From an uncultured Clostridia bacterium (lineage in GTDB: Bacteria > Bacillota > Clostridia > TANB77 > CAG-508): a stretch of 12,288 nt of DNA. A model generated the notes under the pieces. It was not told the DNA's origin. It was given only the letters and a program-made list of their open reading frames with translations, and searched no databases. The position numbers and the translations under genes are program-made. Location of the stretch: NCBI GenBank assembly GCA_947589135.1, contig CANPZT010000032.1, forward strand, positions 1-12,288, given 5' to 3'. This document shows positions 1 to 6,028 of the stretch, in pieces (the stretch's first letter is position 1; each line of letters begins with the position of its first letter).

Positions 1-383
1 CATTTTACTCTTGCTGGCATATTTGATACATTTTTAAATGCTATTGCATCTTCTAATTTTTTTAAATCTTCTTCATTTGTTGTCTCTCTTTTTATCATTT
101 CTATAAATGTTTTTATAATTTCTTTTGCTTCTTCAATTGTCTTTCCTTTTAAAGTGTCAATCATAATTGAAGTTGAAGCTTGTGAAATTGCACAACCATG
201 CCCTGAAAATGCCATGTCTTCAATTATATTTCCATTTAATTTTAATTCTAAAGTTATTTCATCTCCACAATTTGGATTATGCCCTATTTCACAAAAATCT
301 GCTTTTTCTAATTTCTTTTTGTTGTATGAATTCATGCTATGTTCCATAATAAGTTCATTATAAACATCTGTTAAATCTTCCAC
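1..383 (-). CDS. sufU: SufU sulphur-acceptor/zinc protein (3' end cut by window edge)
   Basis: SufU of Gram-positive SUF systems takes persulphide sulphur from SufS, using a zinc-bound cysteine, and passes it to SufBCD in the cytoplasm. The 127 visible residues contain GHNPNCGDEI (Cys39, Asp41) and FSGHGCAISQAS (Cys64). They end in NMPARVK followed by the bases TG, the start of a codon at residue 128 where B. subtilis SufU has its third zinc cysteine. The Cys/Asp/Cys spacing thus matches the SufU zinc site. The start is GTG at 383, chosen because AAGGAG lies 8 nt upstream and the N-terminus (EDLTDVYNELIMEHSMN) lines up with SufU proteins; the first ATG is 12 codons further in. It is the last visible gene of the suf locus, separated from sufS by an unrelated transcription unit, so it probably needs its own promoter. 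Confidence 0.95.
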   Translation of the reverse strand, partial: MEDLTDVYNELIMEHSMNSYNKKKLEKADFCEIGHNPNCGDEITLELKLNGNIIEDMAFSGHGCAISQASTSIMIDTLKGKTIEEAKEIIKTFIEMIKRETTNEEDLKKLEDAIAFKNVSNMPARVK

Positions 384-421
384 TTTCTGTACTCCTTTAC
401 TATTTTAAATTTAATCAGAGT

Positions 422-451
422 ATTATTGACATTATTTGATATCTATGTTAA
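422..451 (-). promoter_or_regulatory. Possible sufU promoter
   Basis: Reading leftward there is TTAACA (451-446), an 18-nt gap, then AATAAT (427-422), about 40 nt before the sufU start. It is an imperfect match. It sits in an imperfect palindrome (TTGACAT and ATGTTAA arms) whose other strand carries a much better promoter. It is proposed mainly because a terminator at 455-488 would cut sufU off from upstream transcription. Confidence 0.3.
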
Positions 452-454
452 TAT
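426..454 (+). promoter_or_regulatory. Consensus promoter for a plus-strand antisense RNA
   Basis: TTGACA at 426-431, a 17-nt spacer, then TAATAT at 449-454. This is a sigma-A type promoter with a perfect -35 box. No plus-strand gene follows. The predicted start near 461 lies at the end of the oppositely transcribed small-protein mRNA, and a hairpin with a T-tract follows at 500-541, so the product would be a short non-coding antisense transcript. Confidence 0.6.
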
Positions 455-488
455 AATAATATAAAAGATAAGAGCTAAGCCCTTATCT
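455..488 (-). terminator. Terminator of the small membrane protein mRNA
   Basis: A 10-bp stem (466-475 with 479-488, one G-U pair on this strand) with a 3-nt loop is followed leftward by a T-rich stretch (TTTTATATT). The stem overlaps the stop codon of the small protein at 483-485, so translation and termination are tightly packed. Confidence 0.6.
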
Positions 489-541
489 ATGTGTTTGGTG
501 AGATTTATCTATAGGATAAATCTCTATTTTTCTTTTTTTAG
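461..541 (+). ncRNA. Candidate ~80-nt cis-antisense RNA to the small membrane protein mRNA
   Basis: The RNA is bounded by the promoter at 426-454 and by a perfect 10-bp hairpin (500-509 with 515-524) followed by a T-rich run. It would be fully complementary to the last ~60 nt of the small-protein reading frame and to that mRNA's terminator hairpin. It has no credible reading frame of its own. In type I toxin-antitoxin pairs such as txpA/RatA and bsrG/SR4 the antitoxin is an antisense RNA with just this convergent 3' overlap. The existence of the RNA is inferred from signals only. Confidence 0.45.
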
Positions 542-644
542 AACTATATCTTAATGCATATCTCTTTTTAGAGCACATATGTACTAAAAATGCTAATCCT
601 AAAAAGAAAGCTATTATAATTAATATAATTTCAATTAATTTCAT
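483..644 (-). CDS. 53-residue single-span basic membrane protein, candidate type I toxin
   Basis: I do not recognise the family. The start is ATG at 644 because AAGGAGG (660-654) lies 9 nt upstream; a longer in-frame start at 701 has no ribosome binding site and lies inside a long hairpin. Residues 3-22 (IEIILIIIAFFLGLAFLV and neighbours) form one hydrophobic helix. The rest is strongly basic (KKRYALRYSSKKRK) with a Cys at 24 and a polar C-terminus ending HQTHR. A short N-terminal membrane helix with a charged tail is usual for Gram-positive type I toxins, but is also seen in harmless small membrane proteins. The gene has its own promoter, structured leader and terminator, and a convergent antisense promoter at its 3' end. 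It sits between sufS and sufU without an obvious link to Fe-S assembly. The coding call is good; the toxin role is an inference from layout. Confidence 0.72.
   Translation of the reverse strand: MKLIEIILIIIAFFLGLAFLVHMCSKKRYALRYSSKKRKIEIYPIDKSHQTHR
500..541 (+). terminator. Plus-strand terminator inside the small membrane protein gene
   Basis: A perfect 10-bp inverted repeat (GAGATTTATC at 500-509, its complement at 515-524, 5-nt loop) is followed on the plus strand by TATTTTTCTTTTTTT. It lies antisense to codons 36-49 of the small protein. On the minus strand it is not followed by a T-tract, so it should only stop plus-strand transcription. Confidence 0.6.
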
Positions 645-649
645 AGCTA

Positions 650-761
650 TTAACCTCCTTCTTATGTGATTTATATTTAAGCTACAATAGCATAAATGCA
701 TAGACTAGCAAGCATTTTCATAGGCTTTCCAGTCTATGCACTTATGCTTGAAGAAAGTTAA
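650..761 (-). promoter_or_regulatory. Leader element: anti-Shine-Dalgarno helix
   Basis: In the mRNA, UUAACUUUCUUC (761-750), about 10 nt from the predicted 5' end, can pair along all 12 bases (two G-U) with GAAGGAGGUUAA (661-650), which contains the whole ribosome binding site. The pairing would enclose the long hairpin at 748-689 with only one unpaired base on its 5' side, allowing stacking. This would hide the ribosome binding site in full-length mRNA, as known for several type I toxin mRNAs (for example tisB, hok, aapA). The complementarity is seen; the function is inferred. Confidence 0.5.
689..748 (-). repeat. 18-bp hairpin in the small-protein leader
   Basis: Arms at 689-706 and 731-748 pair along 18 bases with one G-U on the minus strand. 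The 24-nt apical region (707-730) can form a further 4-bp stem (AAGC/GCTT). There is no T-tract on either side, so it is not a terminator. It is too stable to be chance and probably protects or folds the leader RNA. It does not match a riboswitch I know. Confidence 0.7.
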
Positions 762-777
762 CTTCCAAACTAAAAGT

Positions 778-806
778 ATTTTATCATATATTATTTTTAT
801 AGTCAA
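778..806 (-). promoter_or_regulatory. Promoter of the small membrane protein
   Basis: TTGACT (806-801), 17 nt, TAAAAT (783-778), predicting a start near 771 and a leader of about 127 nt. A palindrome AAGTTAACTT (755-764) falls just after the start site and could be an operator, although it is also part of the anti-Shine-Dalgarno strand. The promoter begins only 16 nt after the sufS stop, so the small gene is an independent unit. Confidence 0.7.
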
Positions 807-821
807 TATTTACTAATAAAT

Positions 822-2046
822 TTATTTTATTATATATTTTTTAAACATATCATAAGCCTTGTTTAAAGCTTCTATTAATCTATCAACATCTTCTTTTGTA
901 TTATAAAAATAAAAACTTGCTCTACAAGTAGAATCTATTCCTAAAAATCTCATAAGTGGTTGTGCACAATGATTTCCGTGAGCGCACACAAACACCTTCT
1001 GAATCTAATATACTTGCAACATCATGAGGGTGCACACCTTTTATGTTGAAAGAAATTACACTTGAATGATTTTCATCATTTGGTGTTAAGTATAATGTCA
1101 AGTAATCTAATTTTGATAATTCTTGTTTTGCATATTCTACTATTTCTTTTTCTATTTTTTGCATTTTTTCATATCCTATATTCTCAATATAATCAATTGC
1201 TGCTCCTAAACCTATTACGCCTTCAACATTTTGTGTTCCTGCTTCAAATTTATTTGGTAATGGTGCAAATGTAGTTTCTTGCTCATGTACATATTCAATC
1301 ATGTCTCCACCCATCAAAAATGGATTCATTTTATTTAATATTTCTTTTTTTCCATATAATATACCAATTCCAAGTGGAGCTAACATTTTATGCCCTGAAA
1401 ATACTAAGAAGTCTGCATCTAAATCTCGTACATCTATCTGCATGTGAGGAATACTTTGTGATGCATCCACTACTACAATTGCTCCTTTTTTATGTGCATA
1501 TTTTATAATCTTTTTTATATCATTAATAGTTCCTAAGACATTTGAAACATGTGTAATTCCAACTATCTTTGTTTTATCTGTTATTTTGCTTTCTATTTCT
1601 TCATCAGATAATTCAAATTTTTCATCTATATACATATAATTTAGCTTACTTCCAGTAATTTTTGATACTTTTTGCCATGGAACTAAGTTAGAATGATGTT
1701 CCATAATAGAAAGAACAATTTCATCATCTTTCTTTAAATTTTCCATTCCATAAGAATATGCAATTAAATTTAGACTTTCAGTTGCATTTTTCGAAAATAT
1801 TATTTCTTCTCTATGTTTTGCATTTATAAATTTTGCAATTTTTGTCCTTGTATTTTCATAAATTTCAGTTGCTTCCATACTTAATGTGTAAGCACCTCTA
1901 TGTGGGTTCGCATTGTATTTTTTATAAAATTCTTCAACTGCCTTTATTACCTGTTTTGGTTTTTGTGTTGTTGCTCCACTGTCTAAGTATGCTATGTTTT
2001 TATTTTCTAATATTGGAAAATCTTTTTTTATTTCCTTTATATTCAT
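822..2046 (-). pseudogene. sufS: Cysteine desulfurase SufS, frameshifted just before the catalytic cysteine
   Basis: SufS is the PLP-dependent desulfurase that supplies sulphur to SufU/SufBCD. The first 356 codons are a normal SufS: THVSNVLG, VVDASQS, the Schiff-base lysine in FSGHKMLAP (Lys220), and GTQNVEG. At position 978 one extra base (G on plus, C on the coding strand) follows codon 356 (Ser in VCVRS). As written, translation turns into RKSLCTTTYEIFRNRFYL and stops at 922. Removing that base restores RSGNHCAQPLMRFLG, with the catalytic Cys as residue 360 (codon 968-966), and a C-terminus of normal length ending YDMFKKYIIK, stop at 824-822, 407 residues in all. Everything downstream is otherwise intact, so the lesion is very recent or a sequencing/assembly error. 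The start ATG touches the stop of the HAD gene, which implies translational coupling. If real, the cell has lost this SufS activity. Confidence 0.9.
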
Positions 2047-2661
2047 TTACCTATCTATCCCTTCAATTTTATTGTAATTTTTTACCTTTTCATAAATTTC
2101 ATTCCAATCTCTGACTCTTTCAATATTTTCTGAATCTATACTTTCATTCATCTTTGTTGTCATTAAAAATGTTTTTATTCCATTTTCTTCTAATTCTTTA
2201 CATGTCTCATAACTATCTTCTATAAATATTTCAATTCCAGCTTCTTTACAATATTTCAGTTTATCAGATGCATTAATAATTAATTTATCATATGGAATAT
2301 TATAATTTTTTAAAGTTTTTATTGTAATATTTTCCGTATCACAATTTTTTATTTGTGTAAGTCTTGCTGTTATAAATGATATTTCATTTCCTTCATCTTT
2401 TAATTTTTTTATTGTTTCGGGAGCATTTGGCATAGCAACACATTCTTCTAATACATTTTTATAATATGTATTAAAAAAATCAAATTTTGTTTTGTCGTCC
2501 CATCCATATAAAACTTTTAAATAATATCTATTTTGTATTAGTCCTAAATTTCCATTTGTTCCTTTTCTTCCTAAAATTTCTGTATCATAGATGTCTGCAT
2601 ATTTAATCATTGATTTTACTGTTATTAATGTTGTATCATCTATGTCTATTCCTATTTTCAT
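2047..2661 (-). CDS. HAD-superfamily phosphatase/5'-nucleotidase-like protein
   Basis: A 204-residue HAD-fold protein. Motif I is MKIGIDIDDT (nucleophile Asp6, acid/base Asp8), motif II the Thr in FITAR (Thr98), motif III probably Lys134 or Lys136, and motif IV IFIEDS (Glu148/Asp149). The cap insertion after motif I is mostly helical. The arrangement resembles the uncharacterised HAD nucleotidases grouped with NT5C/YqfW-like proteins, so dephosphorylation of a nucleotide or other small phosphate is likely but the substrate is unknown. The gene lies between the kinase-like gene (17 nt gap) and sufS (no gap), in the same direction as all suf genes, with AAGGGG before its ATG. Such an enzyme is not a usual SUF component. 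Confidence 0.8.
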   Translation of the reverse strand: MKIGIDIDDTTLITVKSMIKYADIYDTEILGRKGTNGNLGLIQNRYYLKVLYGWDDKTKFDFFNTYYKNVLEECVAMPNAPETIKKLKDEGNEISFITARLTQIKNCDTENITIKTLKNYNIPYDKLIINASDKLKYCKEAGIEIFIEDSYETCKELEENGIKTFLMTTKMNESIDSENIERVRDWNEIYEKVKNYNKIEGIDR

Positions 2662-2678
2662 ATTTATTCTTCCCCTTA

Positions 2679-3350
2679 TTATCTTTCTTCATCTTCTATC
2701 TCAATAGATTTTTCTAATCTTTTTTTCATATCCATAAAAGCCTTTATAGTATTTGTTTTTATATGTGGAAATTTTTTTAAATATTCCATATTTTCATATC
2801 GTGTTTCTTTTCCATCTAAATCAATTATCTTTACATCTAAATCTGATTTTCTTACCATTATATTATCTTCTTTTAAATCTGTTGGGCAAACTCCATGTTC
2901 ATACAAATCTTCTATAAGATCTTCTAATGTATCAAATATAATTCTTTGCTCACCATTATTAAGACTTGGAAATATTTTATATAATAGTTCATGCTCTCTA
3001 TAATATTCAATAAAAGTTCCAATTAAATATGATTTATAAGTTGCTACTCCTTTAATTAGTGAATTTGATTTAGTAGATTGTAATTGATTAATATTGCTTA
3101 TTGCTGTTTCTAAGTGCGTTCTGTATTTATTATTTATATTTTTCATTTCTTCTTCTATTTCTAAATTTGATTTAATTACACTATCTAATTTAGAAATATC
3201 CATATATGCATCAAAAATATCTTTATAATAAATTTTCAATAATGTATTTTCATCATATTTAAATAATATTCCATCTGTTCCTTTACCAATGACTTCATTT
3301 TCTGAAAGAATTTTTATTATTTCATCTTTTTCTAGTTCTTTATTTATCAT
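2679..3350 (-). CDS. Protein-kinase-fold protein (small atypical kinase)
   Basis: A 223-residue protein with the marks of the protein-kinase-like fold. It has a glycine-rich loop IGKGTDGILF (22-27), a candidate ATP lysine (Lys39 in LLKIYY), a catalytic-loop-like GVCPTDLKEDNIMV (Asp158, Lys160, Asn163) and a metal-binding IIDLDG (Asp177/Asp179) in place of DFG. The HRD histidine is replaced by Pro-Thr. The size and the DxKxxN pattern fit small bacterial kinases related to RIO/aminoglycoside kinase-type enzymes; the substrate (protein or small molecule) cannot be told. It starts 4 nt after the sufD stop, with AAAGGA inside the sufD end, so it is coupled to sufD. Together with the adjacent HAD phosphatase it could form an opposing kinase/phosphatase pair. 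Confidence 0.75.
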   Translation of the reverse strand: MINKELEKDEIIKILSENEVIGKGTDGILFKYDENTLLKIYYKDIFDAYMDISKLDSVIKSNLEIEEEMKNINNKYRTHLETAISNINQLQSTKSNSLIKGVATYKSYLIGTFIEYYREHELLYKIFPSLNNGEQRIIFDTLEDLIEDLYEHGVCPTDLKEDNIMVRKSDLDVKIIDLDGKETRYENMEYLKKFPHIKTNTIKAFMDMKKRLEKSIEIEDEER

Positions 3351-3354
3351 ATAT

Positions 3355-4419
3355 TTAATCTATCCTTTTATCTATTTCTTGTAAAATTTCATCTTTCAAT
3401 TCCTGATTTTGTATATTATCTAAAATTTTATTAAACTTCGCTCTTACCATAAGTTTCATAGCCTCTTTTTGTTCAAAACCTCTACTCATAATATAAAATA
3501 ATTCTTTTTCTCCAATTTTTCCTGCTGAACTTGAATGATTTCCTTCTACATCTTCTTCTGAACATAAAAGCATTGGTAAAGCAATCGATTTTGCCGTATC
3601 TGATAACAACATACAATTTTCATTTTCATTTCCAGTTGCCTTTTTGCAGCCTTTTTTGAAATCTATTGTTCCTTTAAAATGTTTTTTTGCATTGTCTTTT
3701 AAAGCCCCTTGAACTTCTATATTTATATTTGATTTTTTACCTCTTGCCTCTGCTATATAGTTTAAATCAAATAATTGATTTTCTTTTCCTAAATAAATTG
3801 TATTTAAAGTGTTTTGTGAATTTTCTCCTATTAAATTTGAATAATAATTTGTGACACTATTTTTTCCACCAAAATCAATTATATAGTAATTTACTTTTGA
3901 ATTATTTTCTAAAGTATTTTGTATAGCAATAAAATTATTTGATATAGTATTCATTAAATTAATTAAAATTATATCTATATTGGCATTTTCCTTTGCATTT
4001 ACTCTAATAATACCATTATGAAAAGCCTCAACCTCTTCTTCGCTTAAATATTTCAATATAATTGTTGACCTTGTATTTTCTTTTGCTATTATTTCTATAT
4101 TTTCAACTAATGTATTATTTTCTTCATCAAAATTAAATTCCATTTGAGTTTGGCTATTTTTTTTACTATCTATTGTTAATTTTAATTTTTGATTTGATTG
4201 TGTATTTACTTGATTTATAAAATCTTTACTTAGTCCATAAACTAAATCTATTTTATTTGCATTTTGTTCAATATTTGTTTTAGATGTATCACCAGTTATT
4301 GTTATATTTTCAAATTCTGATATTTGTTCTGGAACTTTAATATTTTCTAGTTTTATATTATTTATATTAAAGTTTCTTGATGTTCTAACTGGTGTTTCAT
4401 TTAGCTTTATATTATTCAT
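3355..4419 (-). CDS. sufD: Fe-S scaffold subunit SufD
   Basis: SufD pairs with SufB and SufC in the SufBC2D scaffold in the cytoplasm. The 354-residue protein has the divergent N-terminal half usual for SufD and a conserved C-terminal core: CSEEDVEGNHSSSAGKIG (His295, the expected counterpart of the SufD cluster-assembly histidine), then LFYIMSRGFEQKEAMKLMV, which parallels SufB. It is shorter than E. coli SufD (about 420 residues) but in range for clostridial forms. AAAGGA precedes the ATG. A 139-bp repeat element separates it from sufB, so it may depend on read-through or a promoter within that element. Confidence 0.93.
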   Translation of the reverse strand: MNNIKLNETPVRTSRNFNINNIKLENIKVPEQISEFENITITGDTSKTNIEQNANKIDLVYGLSKDFINQVNTQSNQKLKLTIDSKKNSQTQMEFNFDEENNTLVENIEIIAKENTRSTIILKYLSEEEVEAFHNGIIRVNAKENANIDIILINLMNTISNNFIAIQNTLENNSKVNYYIIDFGGKNSVTNYYSNLIGENSQNTLNTIYLGKENQLFDLNYIAEARGKKSNINIEVQGALKDNAKKHFKGTIDFKKGCKKATGNENENCMLLSDTAKSIALPMLLCSEEDVEGNHSSSAGKIGEKELFYIMSRGFEQKEAMKLMVRAKFNKILDNIQNQELKDEILQEIDKRID

Positions 4420-4433
4420 CTTTAATTCCTTTC

Positions 4434-4572
4434 TGAGACAATGGGGACAGTCCTCATTTGTCTCATTATTTTTGTCACATTTTGTCGTATTATATTATTA
4501 GTTACTTATATATCTTATTCGACATTTTTCTACAATTTAATGAGACAAATGAAGACTGTCCCCACTGTCTCA
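4434..4572. mobile_element. 139-bp MITE-like inverted-repeat element
   Basis: Terminal inverted repeats of 34 bp (4434-4467 and 4539-4572) differ at two positions. They begin TGAGACA and contain the GGGGACAGTC core. Each arm has its own smaller inverted repeat (TGAGACAA/TTGTCTCA), so it could fold as a cruciform. The 71-bp AT-rich centre encodes nothing. Similar GGGGACAGTCC palindromes are, as I recall, often tied to IS200-like REP transposases, none of which is present here. The element lies exactly between sufB and sufD and its outer TGA is the sufB stop codon. A weak leftward promoter (TTGTAG 4535-4530, 17 nt, TATATA 4512-4507) may lie inside. Confidence 0.8.
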
Positions 4573-5970
4573 GCCTATTGCTCCTTCTAATTCTAAATTA
4601 ATCAAGTTATTCATTTCTACTGCATACTCAACTGGCAATTCTTTTGCAATAGGATTTGCAAAACCTCTTACTATCATAGCTTTTGCATCTTCTTCTGACA
4701 TTCCTCTACTCATTAAATAAAAAATTGTCTTATCACTTATTTTTCCAATTTTTGCTTCATGTGAGAATTCTACTTCATCTGTTCTAATATCATTTGTTGG
4801 TATAGTATCTGATATTGATATATCATCTAGCATTAAAGATTCACATGATACTGATGATTTAGAGTTTTTAGCATTTTCATTAATTCTCACTAAACTTCTA
4901 TAAGTACATTTTCCTCCATTTTTTGAAATAGATTTTGCATTTACTAAGCTTGATGTGTTTGGACTATTATGAACTACTTTAAATCCATTATCTAAGTTTT
5001 GTCCTCCACCTGCAAATGAAATTCCTGTATATTCTGTTTTTGCTCCTTCTCCATTTAATATGCTCATTGGATATAACATAGATATTTTCGAACCAAATGA
5101 ACCAGATACCCAATCCATTTTTGCATTTTTTCCCACAATTGCTTTTTTAGTATTTAAATTTAGCATATTTTTTGACCAGTTTTCTATTGTTGAATATCTT
5201 AGATATGCGTTATCTTTTACATATAATTCAACACAGCCTGCATGTAAATTTACTTTGTTGTATTTTGGTGCTGAACATCCTTCTATAAAATGAAGTGATG
5301 CACCTTCATCTACTATTATTAGAGTATGTTCAAATTGTCCTGATTCTGGTGAGTTTAATCTAAAGTATGATTGAAGTGGAATATCCACTTTTACTCCTTT
5401 TGGCACATATACAAATGATCCACCAGACCATACTGCTCCATGTAATGCTACAAATTTATGATCATATACTGGAACACATTTCATAAAATGTTCTTTTACT
5501 AATTCTGGATATTCTCTTACAGCTGTTTCCATATCTGTATATATTACACCCTGTTTTATTAAATCTTCTTTCATGCTATGATAAACAACTTCTGAATCAT
5601 ATTGTGCTCCCACTCCTGCAAGTGATGTCCTTTCTGCTTCTGGAATTCCTAGTTTGTCAAATGTATTTTTAATGTCATCTGGCACGTCTTCCCAAGAATT
5701 ACTTAATCCTGTTTTTGGTCTTACATATGTCGCTATTTCATCCATATTTAATTCTGAAATATCTGGTCCCCATGTTGGAAGTTCTAATTTATTATAAACT
5801 TCTAATGCTTTTAGCCTAAATTCTTTCATCCATTCTGGATCATTTTTTTGCTTTGATATTTCTTCGATTATTTCAGGGGTTAAACCTTTTTTTATTTTGA
5901 AATCATATTCATCTTTATTTTTTATGTCATATATATTTCTGTTTATTTCATCTAATTTTGTTTTTGACAT
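4570..5970 (-). CDS. sufB: Fe-S scaffold subunit SufB
   Basis: SufB is the main scaffold of the SufBC2D complex, where clusters are built from SufU-delivered sulphur. The 466-residue length is typical. Recognisable parts are LPTWGPDISELNMDEI near the N-terminus, VGAQYDSEVVYHS, GAVWSGGSFVYVPKGV, EGCSAPKYN, and the C-terminal SVSCESLMLDD (Cys376, counterpart of the essential SufB cysteine), FSHEAKIGKIS (His404) and LFYLMSRG-type ending. Start ATG at 5970 is preceded by AAAGGA at good spacing. It follows sufC by 58 nt in one operon. The stop codon TGA is formed by the end of the repeat element at 4434-4572; the last residues ELEGAIG are still SufB-like, so little or nothing was lost. Confidence 0.97.
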   Translation of the reverse strand: MSKTKLDEINRNIYDIKNKDEYDFKIKKGLTPEIIEEISKQKNDPEWMKEFRLKALEVYNKLELPTWGPDISELNMDEIATYVRPKTGLSNSWEDVPDDIKNTFDKLGIPEAERTSLAGVGAQYDSEVVYHSMKEDLIKQGVIYTDMETAVREYPELVKEHFMKCVPVYDHKFVALHGAVWSGGSFVYVPKGVKVDIPLQSYFRLNSPESGQFEHTLIIVDEGASLHFIEGCSAPKYNKVNLHAGCVELYVKDNAYLRYSTIENWSKNMLNLNTKKAIVGKNAKMDWVSGSFGSKISMLYPMSILNGEGAKTEYTGISFAGGGQNLDNGFKVVHNSPNTSSLVNAKSISKNGGKCTYRSLVRINENAKNSKSSVSCESLMLDDISISDTIPTNDIRTDEVEFSHEAKIGKISDKTIFYLMSRGMSEEDAKAMIVRGFANPIAKELPVEYAVEMNNLINLELEGAIG

Positions 5971-6028
5971 TATTGTTTTCCTTTCATATTGAAAAAATTT
6001 ATTCTTATAATTACCTATTCAAATATAA

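Noticed and set aside
154..363. Two overlapping plus-strand reading frames
   Set aside because: They are antisense to sufU, which has clear family motifs, and they lack ribosome binding sites.
483..701. 72-residue version of the small membrane protein
   Set aside because: The extra N-terminus lies within the long leader hairpin and across the ribosome binding site of the ATG at 644; no ribosome binding site precedes 701.
689..748. Leader hairpin as a terminator or known riboswitch
   Set aside because: No T-tract follows on either strand and no riboswitch consensus I know is present.
970..985. Programmed +1 frameshift in sufS
   Set aside because: No known slippery or stop-containing shift site is present, and other SufS genes need no recoding; a mutation or an assembly error is simpler.
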